DNA of 64,000 nucleotides from Marisediminitalea aggregata (GCF_900129565.1 NZ_FQWD01000003.1:473015-537014), one strand, 5' to 3'. Numbered from the stretch's first letter, positions 1 to 9,033 are shown. Numbers and translations are program-made. Notes: generated by a model not told the origin, from the letters alone.

Positions 1-1
1 C

Positions 2-152
2 CGGTTCATCCCCGTGGGCACGGGGAACACTGTACATCACAACGAGGGCAATACCATGGCTACGGTTCATCCCCGTGGGCACGGGGAACACGGGTTGATG
101 TGCGCAAAGGTTACAGCCGAAACCGGTTCATCCCCGTGGGCACGGGGAACAC
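2..152 (-). CRISPR. Type I-E CRISPR array, leader end (3 repeats, 2 full spacers, truncated)
   Basis: Three identical 29-base repeats lie at 2-30, 63-91 and 124-152, separated by two 32-base spacers (31-62 and 92-123). Read on the minus strand, each repeat starts GTGTTCCCCGTG and ends GATGAACCG. It contains the palindrome CCCCGTG-CC-CACGGGG, the stem-loop that Cas6e recognises in type I-E systems. The leader and cas2 are on the right, so transcription runs leftward and the 124-152 repeat is leader-proximal. No repeat degeneration is visible, as expected for the young end of an array. The array continues past base 1, so its length is unknown. Confidence 0.98.
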
Positions 153-236
153 TCCAATTATAGACAATTGATCTATAAAGGAAATAACCCAATTGAAAAA
201 TCTACCAGAATGTTAAAGATCAAAATTAATCTAAAA
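153..236 (-). promoter_or_regulatory. CRISPR leader
   Basis: This 84-base AT-rich stretch lies between the cas2 stop codon and the first repeat, where the I-E leader (array promoter and integration signals) is expected. An inverted repeat TATAGA/TCTATA (159-164 and 172-177) flanks the hexamer CAATTG (165-170). CAATTG recurs at 190-195 and CAATTA is at 155-160. These may be protein-anchoring or promoter elements, but that is inference. I found no convincing full IHF consensus of the kind used in the E. coli leader. Confidence 0.75.
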
Positions 237-533
<297 letters not shown>

Positions 534-1454
534 TTACCCCGTTCGGTGACCTTCGTTACCTATACTTTGTGGTTCAGGTATCGCTGGAGGCTGACTATCC
601 TCTGGCGCCTCTGGAGGCGTAATTTCCCCAGCACTCAACACTTCTTCTATTAGTGGAATAAGACGGTTGAGCAACTTGGTTTCGCGAAAGATATTACGGC
701 AGGCTATGCGTACTTCCCTGTCAGGGCTACGGGGATGTTTCGAAGCTATTTTGAACGCTTCAGGTACAACAGATTCGAACTTGATGATATCAGCTATATC
801 GTACACAAAAGATAACGGTTTACCAGAGTGAATAAAACCAATTGCGGGAGCATATCCCGCCGCCAAAATCGCGGCTTCTGTTACACCGTATAAACAGGAA
901 GTTGCTGCACTTATACATTGATTAACGACATCGCCCTTTTCCCAGTCTTTGGGATCATACCTGCGGCCTCGCCATTCCACACCATATTGCTTTGCAAGCA
1001 GTTCATAGGTTTTTCGCACACGCGCACCTTCGATACCACGCAGTTGGTCAACACTCCGTCGCTCTGGCGCGGGTTCACCAAAACGTAACTCAAACATTTT
1101 GCGAACCACTTTCAGCCTGAGATTCTCGTCCAGAGCCAGTTTAGCTTGGTATAGTAATTTATCTGATCGCGCACCACCGGGTTGGCCTGCGGCATATAAC
1201 CTGACACCCGCTTCGCCTACCCAAATTAACAAGGTACCTACCTGAGCCGCCAGCTTTACGGCCGCATGGGAAACTCTGGTACCAGGTTCAAGCATGATGC
1301 ACACAACCGAGCCAACCGGAATGTGCATCCGCTCGCCATTTACTTCATCGATAACAACAAACGCCCCGTCCTTAACATCGATTCGCCCCATACCCACAAA
1401 AATCATAGAATTGCGATCTTTGACAGGGATAGGTTTCAGTGGGATAAAAGCCAT
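534..1454 (-). CDS. cas1: Cas1e, CRISPR integrase
   Basis: Cas1 (306 residues) is the metal-dependent integrase that catalyses spacer insertion together with Cas2. The expected metal ligands are present: E142 in RGIEGAR, H209 in IGFIHSGK, and D219/D222 in YDIADI. The proline-rich C-terminal tail closely resembles the tail I remember for E. coli Cas1, so it is not an extension. Its Shine-Dalgarno AAGGAG is formed by the last two sense codons of the upstream KilA-N gene, five bases before the ATG. In the stretch I counted (661-720) GC is 30 of 60, higher than in the effector genes sampled. This is consistent with, but does not prove, a separate history for the adaptation module. Confidence 0.98.
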   Translation of the reverse strand: MAFIPLKPIPVKDRNSMIFVGMGRIDVKDGAFVVIDEVNGERMHIPVGSVVCIMLEPGTRVSHAAVKLAAQVGTLLIWVGEAGVRLYAAGQPGGARSDKLLYQAKLALDENLRLKVVRKMFELRFGEPAPERRSVDQLRGIEGARVRKTYELLAKQYGVEWRGRRYDPKDWEKGDVVNQCISAATSCLYGVTEAAILAAGYAPAIGFIHSGKPLSFVYDIADIIKFESVVPEAFKIASKHPRSPDREVRIACRNIFRETKLLNRLIPLIEEVLSAGEITPPEAPEDSQPPAIPEPQSIGNEGHRTG

Positions 1455-1456
1455 GT

Positions 1457-2278
1457 TTACTCCTTTAATAAAGGATTCTTGGCGGCATTGGCTGCAATCA
1501 GTACCTGCATTTGCTGAATGGCTAATTGATTCAATTTTACAATCCGTTCAGATTGCTTAATGCCTTGTTGAATGAAATGGGCATTCATAGATTCCATGTT
1601 TGCCAAACAAACAAGCTGGTGAATATTGGCGTGATCACGCATATTGCCGCTGAGCTGAGGGTTTTCATCACGCCATTGCTTAGCCGTAACACCAAAAAGT
1701 GCAACATTTAGCAGATCTGCTTCGTTGGCGTATACACAGGCTATTTGTTGGTTATTGAGCGTTTCCGGAATGAGGTGCTCCTTGACCGCATCCGTATGGA
1801 TCAGGTAATTCACTTTTGCGAGATTGCGTCGAATATCCCAGCCAAGTTGTTCGAACTCTTGTTCCTTTAAACGTTGGAACTCTTTGATCAAATAGAGTTT
1901 AAACTCAACAGAAATCCAGCTGGCAAACTCAAACGCAATATCTTTTTGAGCGTAGGTACCGCCATAGCGTCCGGCCTTTGAAATGAGTCCAATCGCACTA
2001 GTTTTCTCTATCCACTGTTTGGGCGTTAGCGTGAAACTATTCAACCCGGCTTCTTTTTTAAAGTCATCGAATTCGATGACTTTAAAATGAGGGTTATTGA
2101 GTTGCTCCCAAATACCTAAAAACTCGATGGTATTGCGATTCCGCAACCAATTACCGATTATCACACCGGTTCGGTCTTTATGCTTAAACCGGGCAATATC
2201 AGTAATACATATATACTCCAAGCCCTCCTGGGTCATGGTTGCGATTGATTGTTCAAGTACTTGTAGTTTGGGTTTCAT
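1457..2278 (-). CDS. KilA-N domain DNA-binding protein embedded in the cas operon
   Basis: This protein of about 273 residues carries an N-terminal KilA-N domain, a DNA-binding fold common in phage antirepressor-like and defence-associated proteins. The characteristic stretch GRYGGTYAQKDIAFEFASW, followed by EFKLYLIKEF, lies around residues 100-135. The C-terminal half (NPQLSGNMRDHANIHQLV, then LANMESMNA) is also typical of free-standing bacterial KilA-N proteins. No nuclease or enzymatic motif was recognised. I chose the ATG at 2278 over an upstream GTG because AAGGAG lies six bases before it. It sits 20 bases after cse1 and 2 bases before cas1, between the effector and adaptation modules. 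It is not a standard type I-E component. A role as regulator of cas1-cas2, adaptation factor or separate anti-phage gene is speculation. Confidence 0.85.
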   Translation of the reverse strand: MKPKLQVLEQSIATMTQEGLEYICITDIARFKHKDRTGVIIGNWLRNRNTIEFLGIWEQLNNPHFKVIEFDDFKKEAGLNSFTLTPKQWIEKTSAIGLISKAGRYGGTYAQKDIAFEFASWISVEFKLYLIKEFQRLKEQEFEQLGWDIRRNLAKVNYLIHTDAVKEHLIPETLNNQQIACVYANEADLLNVALFGVTAKQWRDENPQLSGNMRDHANIHQLVCLANMESMNAHFIQQGIKQSERIVKLNQLAIQQMQVLIAANAAKNPLLKE

Positions 2279-2298
2279 AGGCACTCCTTGTGGCGGTG

Positions 2299-3765
2299 TT
2301 ACTCTTTATTGAGAATATACTCACCTCTAATCAGTGCCTTGAATAATGGCAAATCGTGTTGATATTTACGCTGAACTTCGGAATAGATTTTTTTGGCTTC
2401 CTGGTTAAGTAAACCAGCCGCGATACGCCTCAGCGTACTGGCCTCTTTACTATCTACATCCAACAATGTTTGTTGGACAATCTGCTGTGCATTGGAAACG
2501 AATCGATTAACTGCATTGCTTTTAATTTCAGCAACAAAGTTTTTATCATAACCAATACCAAACAGTTTATTCAAAGCCAGAATTAATTTGTCTTTTTGCT
2601 TTAACCCGGCATCAACCACTTGTGTTACTTTAGACAGCTGCTTCTTCAGCGATGAAGGCATTGAATACAAATCATAGACCCTGCCAATAACAGAGCCTTG
2701 ATCCGCAATATTACCTCCGACAAGCAAATGTGTTTTTCCTGTTGAAGCCAACTCTCGATGTTGTTTAACAATGTATGCGGGCTCGACTGTGCCTTTATTT
2801 GTTTCAGTACTCACAACATAGTGACTCAGTTCTTGCCAAGATTGCCAATTTTGATCGCGAGCACCAACTGGAAATATACCGTCTTCACGCACACTAATGG
2901 GTGTATAAGGATGCAACCACCATCCTGCGCCCTTATCTCTCCCCGTCTTCGTAGAGCCATAAGAGCCAGTGTATTTTTCCCGAACAAATGTTGTCACGGA
3001 AGTATCCGCGTAACAGCCACAAACATCACATGTACAAGTTTCATTTTCAACATGGAAATCAATATGATAGGCCAGAGCAAAAAGTCCACGTAAAAGTCCA
3101 ATTTTCTGTGCCTGGTATATTTCGCCTTTCAATGGCGAAACCCACATTGGTTCGAAAATAGCATCATTATCTAAATGCGAGAATGTGTTAAAGAAGTCTA
3201 TAGCGACTACATTCGAAAGAATTGTTTGGCGCAAACTTTCTCCCGATACCAAAGTGGAAATTGCGCCACCACCTCTTATCCCTGTCGCTCCAGTTGGCCC
3301 AAAGCACTCCCCTTTAATATTCATATGCAGGTTATAATTTAAAACGTGAGTACAATCCGGGCATATCTTCTCAGCATCGGAAACTTCTGAAAATAAACCA
3401 ATCGCGTTTGGCGACGTTCCACATTCAATGCCTGACAAAAGCTTTGTGATTGGTGCAAGGGGATTTTTTGCATTAACAGGCGCTTTAGATTTCATAAAAC
3501 ACACTGCATCAAACCACTCAGAGTTTATACTTGCTAATTTTGCATCATACTCTTCGGTAGTAAGCCCTTTTGCCAAATAGTGCCGCAAATCATTAGTACT
3601 TGGCTGCAAAACAGCTGTCGCAAGCGAACTTAAAAGTTGCAACATGGCTAACTGAATTTCATCAAAATAGTATTGAAGCTGATAGTCATTATTTGAAGTC
3701 AGCAAAGTGCGCAGCGATACCTTGCCTTGGTCGGTAGAGATAAAATCATCTTTGAGCAGATTCAT
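2299..3765 (-). CDS. cse1: Cse1/Cas8e, large subunit of type I-E Cascade
   Basis: Cse1 (CasA, Cas8e; 488 residues, near the usual ~500) recognises the PAM on target DNA and recruits Cas3. The protein has the family layout, with a CPDC motif around residue 136 and a CTCDVCGC cluster around 246 that look like zinc ligands, a glycine-rich GPTGATGIRGGG segment, and a helical C-terminal part. Its ATG overlaps the cas5e stop by four bases (ATGA), and AGGAAG in the cas5e tail serves as Shine-Dalgarno. Its place after cas5e, rather than directly after cas3, is unlike the E. coli operon. A sampled 60 bases (2581-2640) has 22 GC, clearly AT-rich. Confidence 0.95.
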   Translation of the reverse strand: MNLLKDDFISTDQGKVSLRTLLTSNNDYQLQYYFDEIQLAMLQLLSSLATAVLQPSTNDLRHYLAKGLTTEEYDAKLASINSEWFDAVCFMKSKAPVNAKNPLAPITKLLSGIECGTSPNAIGLFSEVSDAEKICPDCTHVLNYNLHMNIKGECFGPTGATGIRGGGAISTLVSGESLRQTILSNVVAIDFFNTFSHLDNDAIFEPMWVSPLKGEIYQAQKIGLLRGLFALAYHIDFHVENETCTCDVCGCYADTSVTTFVREKYTGSYGSTKTGRDKGAGWWLHPYTPISVREDGIFPVGARDQNWQSWQELSHYVVSTETNKGTVEPAYIVKQHRELASTGKTHLLVGGNIADQGSVIGRVYDLYSMPSSLKKQLSKVTQVVDAGLKQKDKLILALNKLFGIGYDKNFVAEIKSNAVNRFVSNAQQIVQQTLLDVDSKEASTLRRIAAGLLNQEAKKIYSEVQRKYQHDLPLFKALIRGEYILNKE

Positions 3766-4409
3766 ATTGCGACTTCCTGTTCTATTTGGTTGTTAGGTTC
3801 TGCACAAACAAATACCGTTCGCATAGCAAACTTACGTGGATTTACCGTGGTTTGGTCTCGCACTTGCAGAACTGCTACCTGGTTATCGCCCGAAACATCA
3901 CTGAAAATTTGCCCGCCGTAGCTGAGCAACTTTAACGCATTGGCGGGGTTACCTTCTTCACAAACAGTCTCAAATAATGGTCGGGTAAGCGGACAAGACT
4001 TCCTCCCTTGGAATAACGTAAAAGCTGGTGATATCACTGCTTTTTGTAGCTCTACAATAACGCTTTTCTCCGCGCTGATAGCAAACGTATATTCTGAGTC
4101 ACACCAGTATTCGCGATAGGTTGGTTTAGTCCCAGTTTGAATTTTCCCTACCGGACTTCGGAAATTTTGAACAGTATGGTAGTCAACAATTTTCTCTCCT
4201 CCTTTGTTAACTTGCACAGCAATTTGCAATCGCTCGGATAATTCAAAAAGCGCCTGATGCTGTGAGCGTGAAATCCCTTTCGCAGCGCCTAATAATCCCA
4301 TGATCGCTGACCGCGTGGGGAAGTGGCTTACTCGGCGGTGTACGTCGAATGTTTGTAAGCCATAAGCTGACATCCCTTCTGTTTTCAAAATTAAGGTTGA
4401 GGTATCCAT
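3762..4409 (-). CDS. cas5e: Cas5e (CasD), Cascade subunit binding the crRNA 5' handle
   Basis: Cas5e (215 residues) caps the crRNA 5' end in Cascade. Family marks are PTRSAIMGLLGAAKG near residue 31, VDYHTVQNF near residue 76, TYREYWCD near 96 and the GRKSCPLTRP segment near 135. The start has a GGGAGAAGG ribosome site. The gene is 11 bases after cas7e and overlaps cse1 by four bases. Confidence 0.96.
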   Translation of the reverse strand: MDTSTLILKTEGMSAYGLQTFDVHRRVSHFPTRSAIMGLLGAAKGISRSQHQALFELSERLQIAVQVNKGGEKIVDYHTVQNFRSPVGKIQTGTKPTYREYWCDSEYTFAISAEKSVIVELQKAVISPAFTLFQGRKSCPLTRPLFETVCEEGNPANALKLLSYGGQIFSDVSGDNQVAVLQVRDQTTVNPRKFAMRTVFVCAEPNNQIEQEVAI

Positions 4410-4420
4410 TAACCTTCTCC

Positions 4421-5446
4421 CTAAAATTGAATATCACTAATTTTGTTTACCCAGCTAATCGTTTTACCTTCTTCACTACCTGTCAAATCCATCCCGATTG
4501 CATCAGAGTCCATGTCGTACGCATCTTTAAGTTTTTCGTAATGGCTCACTAATTCTGCAACAGATTTTTCCATGACATCGCCGGTATTTTCTATAGGCTT
4601 TCTAAAAGCGTTAGCCAACGATAAAGGCTGGTCTGCTCGTGTTACTAACACAAAGTCGGCCTGATTATATGCAGCAAACACTTTTTGCTTAGCGGAAGGG
4701 GTTACCTGAGCAAAACAACGGACTACTGTTTGTACTACCGGCATAACTTCATCTGGTGTAGATTTTACATTTTTGGCAAGCAAGTCCAGGTTGATACTCG
4801 CATAACGATAAAATACACCAGAACTAAATTCAGTTGTGCCAATATGACCTGAACCTTGTTCGGCCAAATCATCACAAGCCGTAAACCAGTCGACTTCAAT
4901 ATCTGCACTATGTGTTGTGAGGCTATGCGCAACACTCATCGCAGCTTCTACGTTACGTTCGGGGCAGCTCGCATCCATCCGACCAGATAGCGCAACATCG
5001 AACGTTGGGATATGAGCTATTTTCTTTAACTCTTTTAACTCTGTTCCAGCTTTAACCATATTTACCGCTTCACGGATAGCGCCAATAGCATAAGGCTGAA
5101 CTGCATCGAAATATCTATGAGTCTCACCTGACTCTTTATCTTTCTCTTTTTTTATTTTAGATCCCATATTAAGCAAGACATCTTCTATTAGCTTAGAATC
5201 CACCTCAGGCATGCTTTCAATACATAATGCCAACAGTTCATCAAACTTGTTAGTGCGTATGGATTTTTCCTCTACGGCATTTGTATATATGTCACTTTGA
5301 CGTATTGCGCGCTTCAAACACTGACTGGATATTCTGCTTCTTACTGTGCCACCAAAAACGGCAGTTTTTTGTAAGCCGGAATCATCGCGATTCATCATTG
5401 AAGAAGGGTGAGAAATAAGGGTATGGATGTTGATAAACGTAGTCAT
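4421..5446 (-). CDS. cas7e: Cas7e (CasC/Cse4), Cascade backbone subunit
   Basis: Cas7e (341 residues) polymerises along the crRNA as the six-copy Cascade backbone. The opening FINIHTLISHPSSMMNRDDSG, followed by GGTVRSRISSQCLKRAIR, is diagnostic of the Cse4/CasC family. The GRMDASCPERNVEAAMSVAH segment in the middle is also typical. It lies 17 bases after cse2, behind an AAAAGGAC ribosome site. Confidence 0.97.
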   Translation of the reverse strand: MTTFINIHTLISHPSSMMNRDDSGLQKTAVFGGTVRSRISSQCLKRAIRQSDIYTNAVEEKSIRTNKFDELLALCIESMPEVDSKLIEDVLLNMGSKIKKEKDKESGETHRYFDAVQPYAIGAIREAVNMVKAGTELKELKKIAHIPTFDVALSGRMDASCPERNVEAAMSVAHSLTTHSADIEVDWFTACDDLAEQGSGHIGTTEFSSGVFYRYASINLDLLAKNVKSTPDEVMPVVQTVVRCFAQVTPSAKQKVFAAYNQADFVLVTRADQPLSLANAFRKPIENTGDVMEKSVAELVSHYEKLKDAYDMDSDAIGMDLTGSEEGKTISWVNKISDIQF

Positions 5447-5463
5447 AAATAAGTCCTTTTAAA

Positions 5464-5901
5464 TTAGTCTTTTTCGGTTTCAAATTTTGCGGTATTTGCC
5501 AGAATGAACGCTTTGAGTAATTGACGCCTTGCGTTGTCTCCCCAATATTGGGCTAGTTGCCCAAGGCTCTCGGGATCAACATCGCTACAACGCACCAGTT
5601 GGCGCTTTAAATAATCAACGCCATTGTCACCACTTCTGGTGAGCTGAATTATCTGGCTTTCTTTTACGCCAGCGGTCAGCAAAGCCTCTGCTACCGTTTT
5701 TCCGGTATCGTTATCGCTCATTTTGGTGTGTAGAAACAAAAACAAAATTCGCTGCGTTTGTTTTGAATCAGTTGCTTTTGAGTAAGCTAACACTCTGAAA
5801 TACGCCGGGCTGTTCGCCAGTGTTTTTAAGCTACAGCGCTTAAGCTCTGCTTTATCTGCTTTAGAAATTACACTCAAAGCTTTAAGTATTGATTTGTACA
5901 T
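5464..5901 (-). CDS. cse2: Cse2 (CasB, Cas11), Cascade small subunit
   Basis: Cse2 (145 residues) forms the small-subunit dimer that stabilises the R-loop in Cascade. The alpha-helical composition, the LANSPAYFRVLAYS segment and the near-terminal ARRQLLKAFILA helix fit the family, whose members are poorly conserved and about 140-180 residues long. Its position directly before cas7e matches the E. coli casB-casC arrangement. It starts 10 bases after cas6e with a GGAGCG ribosome site. Confidence 0.92.
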   Translation of the reverse strand: MYKSILKALSVISKADKAELKRCSLKTLANSPAYFRVLAYSKATDSKQTQRILFLFLHTKMSDNDTGKTVAEALLTAGVKESQIIQLTRSGDNGVDYLKRQLVRCSDVDPESLGQLAQYWGDNARRQLLKAFILANTAKFETEKD

Positions 5902-5911
5902 ATTCGCTCCT

Positions 5912-6454
5912 TTACATTAGGCGTGCTAAAGACAACAGCCCTGCTCCTGCATGTTTTTTACGCCCGATGCCCATCACAAGTGCGTGCTCAATCGAAGCAA
6001 CATCTAAAACGTGTAAAATCCCTTCAAACAGAACAAAGCGACTGTTAAATGATTTTTTGCTTCTCGTAAGTAGAGTATCCATTGCCGTTACCTGAACATT
6101 AGCACCAGCAAGTTTTCGCTGTAGCCACTCAACTTGTTCATCAGGTTCCTTTATCTCAATGACTTTTTTACTCTTACTGAGGCACTTCGTAGGATAGGCC
6201 AGCAGCTTAAATTTATAGCTACTATCTATTGCTACCTTAGGTGCAAATTCTTTGGTTATTAATACTTGTGCTTGCTCGCAAGACGTTGGTTTGGTTGCAG
6301 ACTGCAAAAGTAACTCACATCCTTTATTAGTTTGTTCCTCGACCCGAAAAAGGTGATCCCTTTTCCTGTCAGGTGTATTGGGAAATAACTTCCAAATGGC
6401 CTGATGCTGCTCATAAGTGTCGCGAGACTTAACCACGACTTTTGACAAGTACAT
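5912..6454 (-). CDS. cas6e: Cas6e (CasE), crRNA-processing endoribonuclease
   Basis: Cas6e (180 residues) cuts pre-crRNA at the base of the repeat hairpin and stays bound to the 3' handle. MYLSKVVV at the start, YEQHQAIWKLFP with the probable catalytic H17, RDHLFRVE, and the glycine-rich C-terminal loop GIGRKKHAGAGLLSLA all match the family. Its start overlaps the cas3 stop by one base (TAATG) and has a consensus AGGAGG ribosome site. In E. coli this gene is the last of the Cascade genes; here it is first, directly after cas3. Confidence 0.95.
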   Translation of the reverse strand: MYLSKVVVKSRDTYEQHQAIWKLFPNTPDRKRDHLFRVEEQTNKGCELLLQSATKPTSCEQAQVLITKEFAPKVAIDSSYKFKLLAYPTKCLSKSKKVIEIKEPDEQVEWLQRKLAGANVQVTAMDTLLTRSKKSFNSRFVLFEGILHVLDVASIEHALVMGIGRKKHAGAGLLSLARLM

Positions 6455-8910
6455 TATTTACCTCCTGTATTAAATTCTTCGACTAAATCTGTGCGAATAA
6501 AACCCATATTGTTGTATTCAATATCTTTACCTACCACGGCTTTCGTACAGAAATAATCGGGATATTTTGTTCCTTTAGCGTGTTTGGGGGGCAACGAAAT
6601 AAGGTTACGCTCTCGGTCAACTTGTTCTTCAAAACTCCCGCCGTGCAATAGCGCCCCAGATTCATCTACCAATACCACTGATATACTCATTTCGCCCTCC
6701 CTGGTTAATAGTGCACAACGGGGATCCACATCGTTTAATGGCTTCGATTGCATTGCGCTGATTTGCCGAGCAGTGTAGTGACTGCCTTCGCCTTTTAATT
6801 CAAAAGCGTTAGCAATTTCAGTAATTGCTTCAGGCTCGCTTTCGCAGATCTCTGGGAAGTGCACATACTCAATAGCTTCCCGATAGCAGTCAGGAAAAAT
6901 TAGTTTGTCATTCTGATTGAGATATTTTTCGGTTCGGTAGAGCCAACGAATATTCTGGTAAACAAAACCACTACCGGAATAGTGTGTTTTTGTCTTACTA
7001 ATACTCTCATCCAAGTGAATGCTTTCTTGAGGAATCAAGGTAATAAAAAGTGGGTCTTTTATGGCGTTTGTTCGTGGATATAAATCTGTATTTTCTCGCT
7101 CGTGTCGCCACAAACGTCCCATGCGCTGCATTAAATATTCAATTGGTGCAATCTGGCTGATAATCACATCAAAATCCAAATCCAATGACTGCTCGATAAC
7201 TTGCGTAGCAATCAGCAATCGCCCTGAACGCGTAGCATTTTTCCCGTATTTTTCTAAAACCGCTTTCTCGATGTGTTGCCTGTCACTAACGGTATAACGA
7301 GCATGAAACAGATCAACTTCAAACTCAGGCTGCTGGAGAGATATTTTATGAAACAAGCGCTGTGCGTCGGCAACCGTATTAAAAATTACAGCAACCATAG
7401 CTCCTTGGATAACCCAATCACAAATTGTGCCGATGTGAGTATCCTCTGGAAAACAATCTTGCGTATGCCACTGTTGAGTACAGACAACCTTTCGCTTTAA
7501 CTGCTGTTGCAGCTCTTCGGGTAAAGTAAATACATTTGTATCCCCCTGTAAGTTTGTATGGGTAATTAGCGGATAAGCTTCCGAGTCAGAAGAACCACTA
7601 TACGTATTAAGCAACTTATTACGAATGTGATGAGGCAAAGTTGCTGATAGAAGTATTACACTTGAAAAAGCTTCATGCTGACCTTTTAACACTTGCTCAA
7701 TCAATGCCATCATATAAGCATCAAAACTGTGAATTTCATCGAGAATGAGTACAGATTTTCTGGTTCCGAACGAGCGTACAAACTGGTGTTTTATGCCCAG
7801 AACGCCCATTAGGATTTGATCAATAGTCGCTACCGATGTTGTACCAAGAAATGCACGTTTTTTTGATTGATGTAAAAAACCACTCTCATCGGTAACAATG
7901 AAATGTGACTTACCGTGGGCAAGAGTCGCCTTAGCATCAGGAAAAAGTAATTCAGCAGCATGCTGTATTCGATCGAATAGGCCGTTGGCTGTTGCCTGAG
8001 TTGGCAAACCAAAAACAACTCCATCAGCCAGTCCAGCTTCCACAAGCATTGAAGCATAAGACAGCGCGAATTCAGTTTTACCCGCTCCCGTATCTGCTTC
8101 AACCAAGGTTAAACCGGGCGATAAAGGCAATTCATCCAGTAAGCATTGAATTCCTCTTGGTCTGTAATCAGGGAATAAAAAACTAAACCCCGCACCAGCT
8201 ATCGAGGTGATCATACCGCTATCACGTAGAACGGCTTCAGCTCGTGGAAGAACCTGTTCGTAATACTCTTGCAGATTAGCCATTGGGGAGGTCGTGAAAT
8301 TGGTTAATGACGAGCCAAGCCAATCTGCAACACTGCAAAACCCAGCTAAAAGTGGAATTCCCCCAACATCAGGTATACTTTCCAGCTCACAGAACTCTAA
8401 ACAAAATGCGACCCATTCAGACCGTGCTTGCTCGTCAAGGTCGATTAAATCATCATCAGCTGTCGGTTCCTCATAATTGAAATTTGTGTCACAAAACCCA
8501 TGATGCCCCGCGACAGCTTTCATTGCTTCGCTGTAACCAAACTTTTCACAGAATTGTTTAAAACCAGAAGAGCCGTGAGAATAATAGGAAAGATCTTCTT
8601 CTATCCACCATTCGTCGCCCTGAAGTTCTTGTCGAATATCTTCTCTGAAGTGTTGAAAGCGGCCATCAAACTTTCCAAGATCATGGAGTAGAACAAAAAA
8701 CAAAACTATGCGACGTGCCAAGTCGGGCTCAACGTTTAAGTACAGAGCAAAACGCTTCAATAATACGGGGGAAAGTTCCAGCCATTTATCTGCCACTGCC
8801 GCCACATCCAAACAGTGGTAAGGCAACAGGTGATAATCTGCACCAGGTTGTTCACTGTCTTTTTTGGCTTTTCCCCAGTATTTAAAATAGGGAGGGTAGT
8901 CCTTTTCCAT
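6454..8910 (-). CDS. cas3: Cas3 helicase-nuclease
   Basis: Cas3 (818 residues) unwinds and shreds target DNA after recruitment by Cascade. The N-terminal HD nuclease shows H76-D77 in LLHDLGKFD, GHHG at about 135 and ADWLGS at about 195. The superfamily 2 helicase shows Walker A ADTGAGKT (272-279), DEIH (391-394), SATLP near 428, QVIEQSLDLDFD and the QRMGRLWRH motif VI. HD and helicase are fused in the normal order and no active-site residue appears lost. It is the first gene of the cas operon, with an AGGAAAGG ribosome site. Sampled bases 6901-6960 have 22 GC of 60. Confidence 0.98.
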   Translation of the reverse strand: MEKDYPPYFKYWGKAKKDSEQPGADYHLLPYHCLDVAAVADKWLELSPVLLKRFALYLNVEPDLARRIVLFFVLLHDLGKFDGRFQHFREDIRQELQGDEWWIEEDLSYYSHGSSGFKQFCEKFGYSEAMKAVAGHHGFCDTNFNYEEPTADDDLIDLDEQARSEWVAFCLEFCELESIPDVGGIPLLAGFCSVADWLGSSLTNFTTSPMANLQEYYEQVLPRAEAVLRDSGMITSIAGAGFSFLFPDYRPRGIQCLLDELPLSPGLTLVEADTGAGKTEFALSYASMLVEAGLADGVVFGLPTQATANGLFDRIQHAAELLFPDAKATLAHGKSHFIVTDESGFLHQSKKRAFLGTTSVATIDQILMGVLGIKHQFVRSFGTRKSVLILDEIHSFDAYMMALIEQVLKGQHEAFSSVILLSATLPHHIRNKLLNTYSGSSDSEAYPLITHTNLQGDTNVFTLPEELQQQLKRKVVCTQQWHTQDCFPEDTHIGTICDWVIQGAMVAVIFNTVADAQRLFHKISLQQPEFEVDLFHARYTVSDRQHIEKAVLEKYGKNATRSGRLLIATQVIEQSLDLDFDVIISQIAPIEYLMQRMGRLWRHERENTDLYPRTNAIKDPLFITLIPQESIHLDESISKTKTHYSGSGFVYQNIRWLYRTEKYLNQNDKLIFPDCYREAIEYVHFPEICESEPEAITEIANAFELKGEGSHYTARQISAMQSKPLNDVDPRCALLTREGEMSISVVLVDESGALLHGGSFEEQVDRERNLISLPPKHAKGTKYPDYFCTKAVVGKDIEYNNMGFIRTDLVEEFNTGGK

Positions 8911-9033
8911 TACCTTTCCTGTTAGCTGAATGACTCGTAATATGATTACTTTTTCACAACAACATCACGTTCACAATCCCGTAAATAAATCCAGTAAACT
9001 TACTTGCCCCTTTCTTTTGTATAGTGCCGTGAA
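8911..9033 (-). promoter_or_regulatory. Upstream region of the cas operon
   Basis: This 123-base AT-rich region between the WYL gene and cas3 must contain the cas promoter if the operon is transcribed on its own. Two short perfect inverted repeats are visible: GTAAT-ATG-ATTAC (8937-8949) and AGTAA-AC-TTACT (8993-9004). Neither copies the operator-like repeat in front of the WYL gene. No clear rho-independent terminator follows the WYL gene, so read-through from it into cas3 is possible. I could not assign -35 and -10 boxes with confidence. Confidence 0.5.

Noticed and set aside
60..152. Degenerate terminal repeat at the right end of the array
   Set aside because: All three repeats are identical, and this is the leader end, where degeneration is not expected.
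153..236. IHF-binding site in the leader
   Set aside because: Only partial ATCAA cores are present on both strands; none fits the full consensus, so I did not call it.
534..640. Proline-rich C-terminal tail of Cas1 as an unusual extension
   Set aside because: The E. coli Cas1 tail, as I remember it, is very similar in length and sequence, so it is normal for Cas1e.
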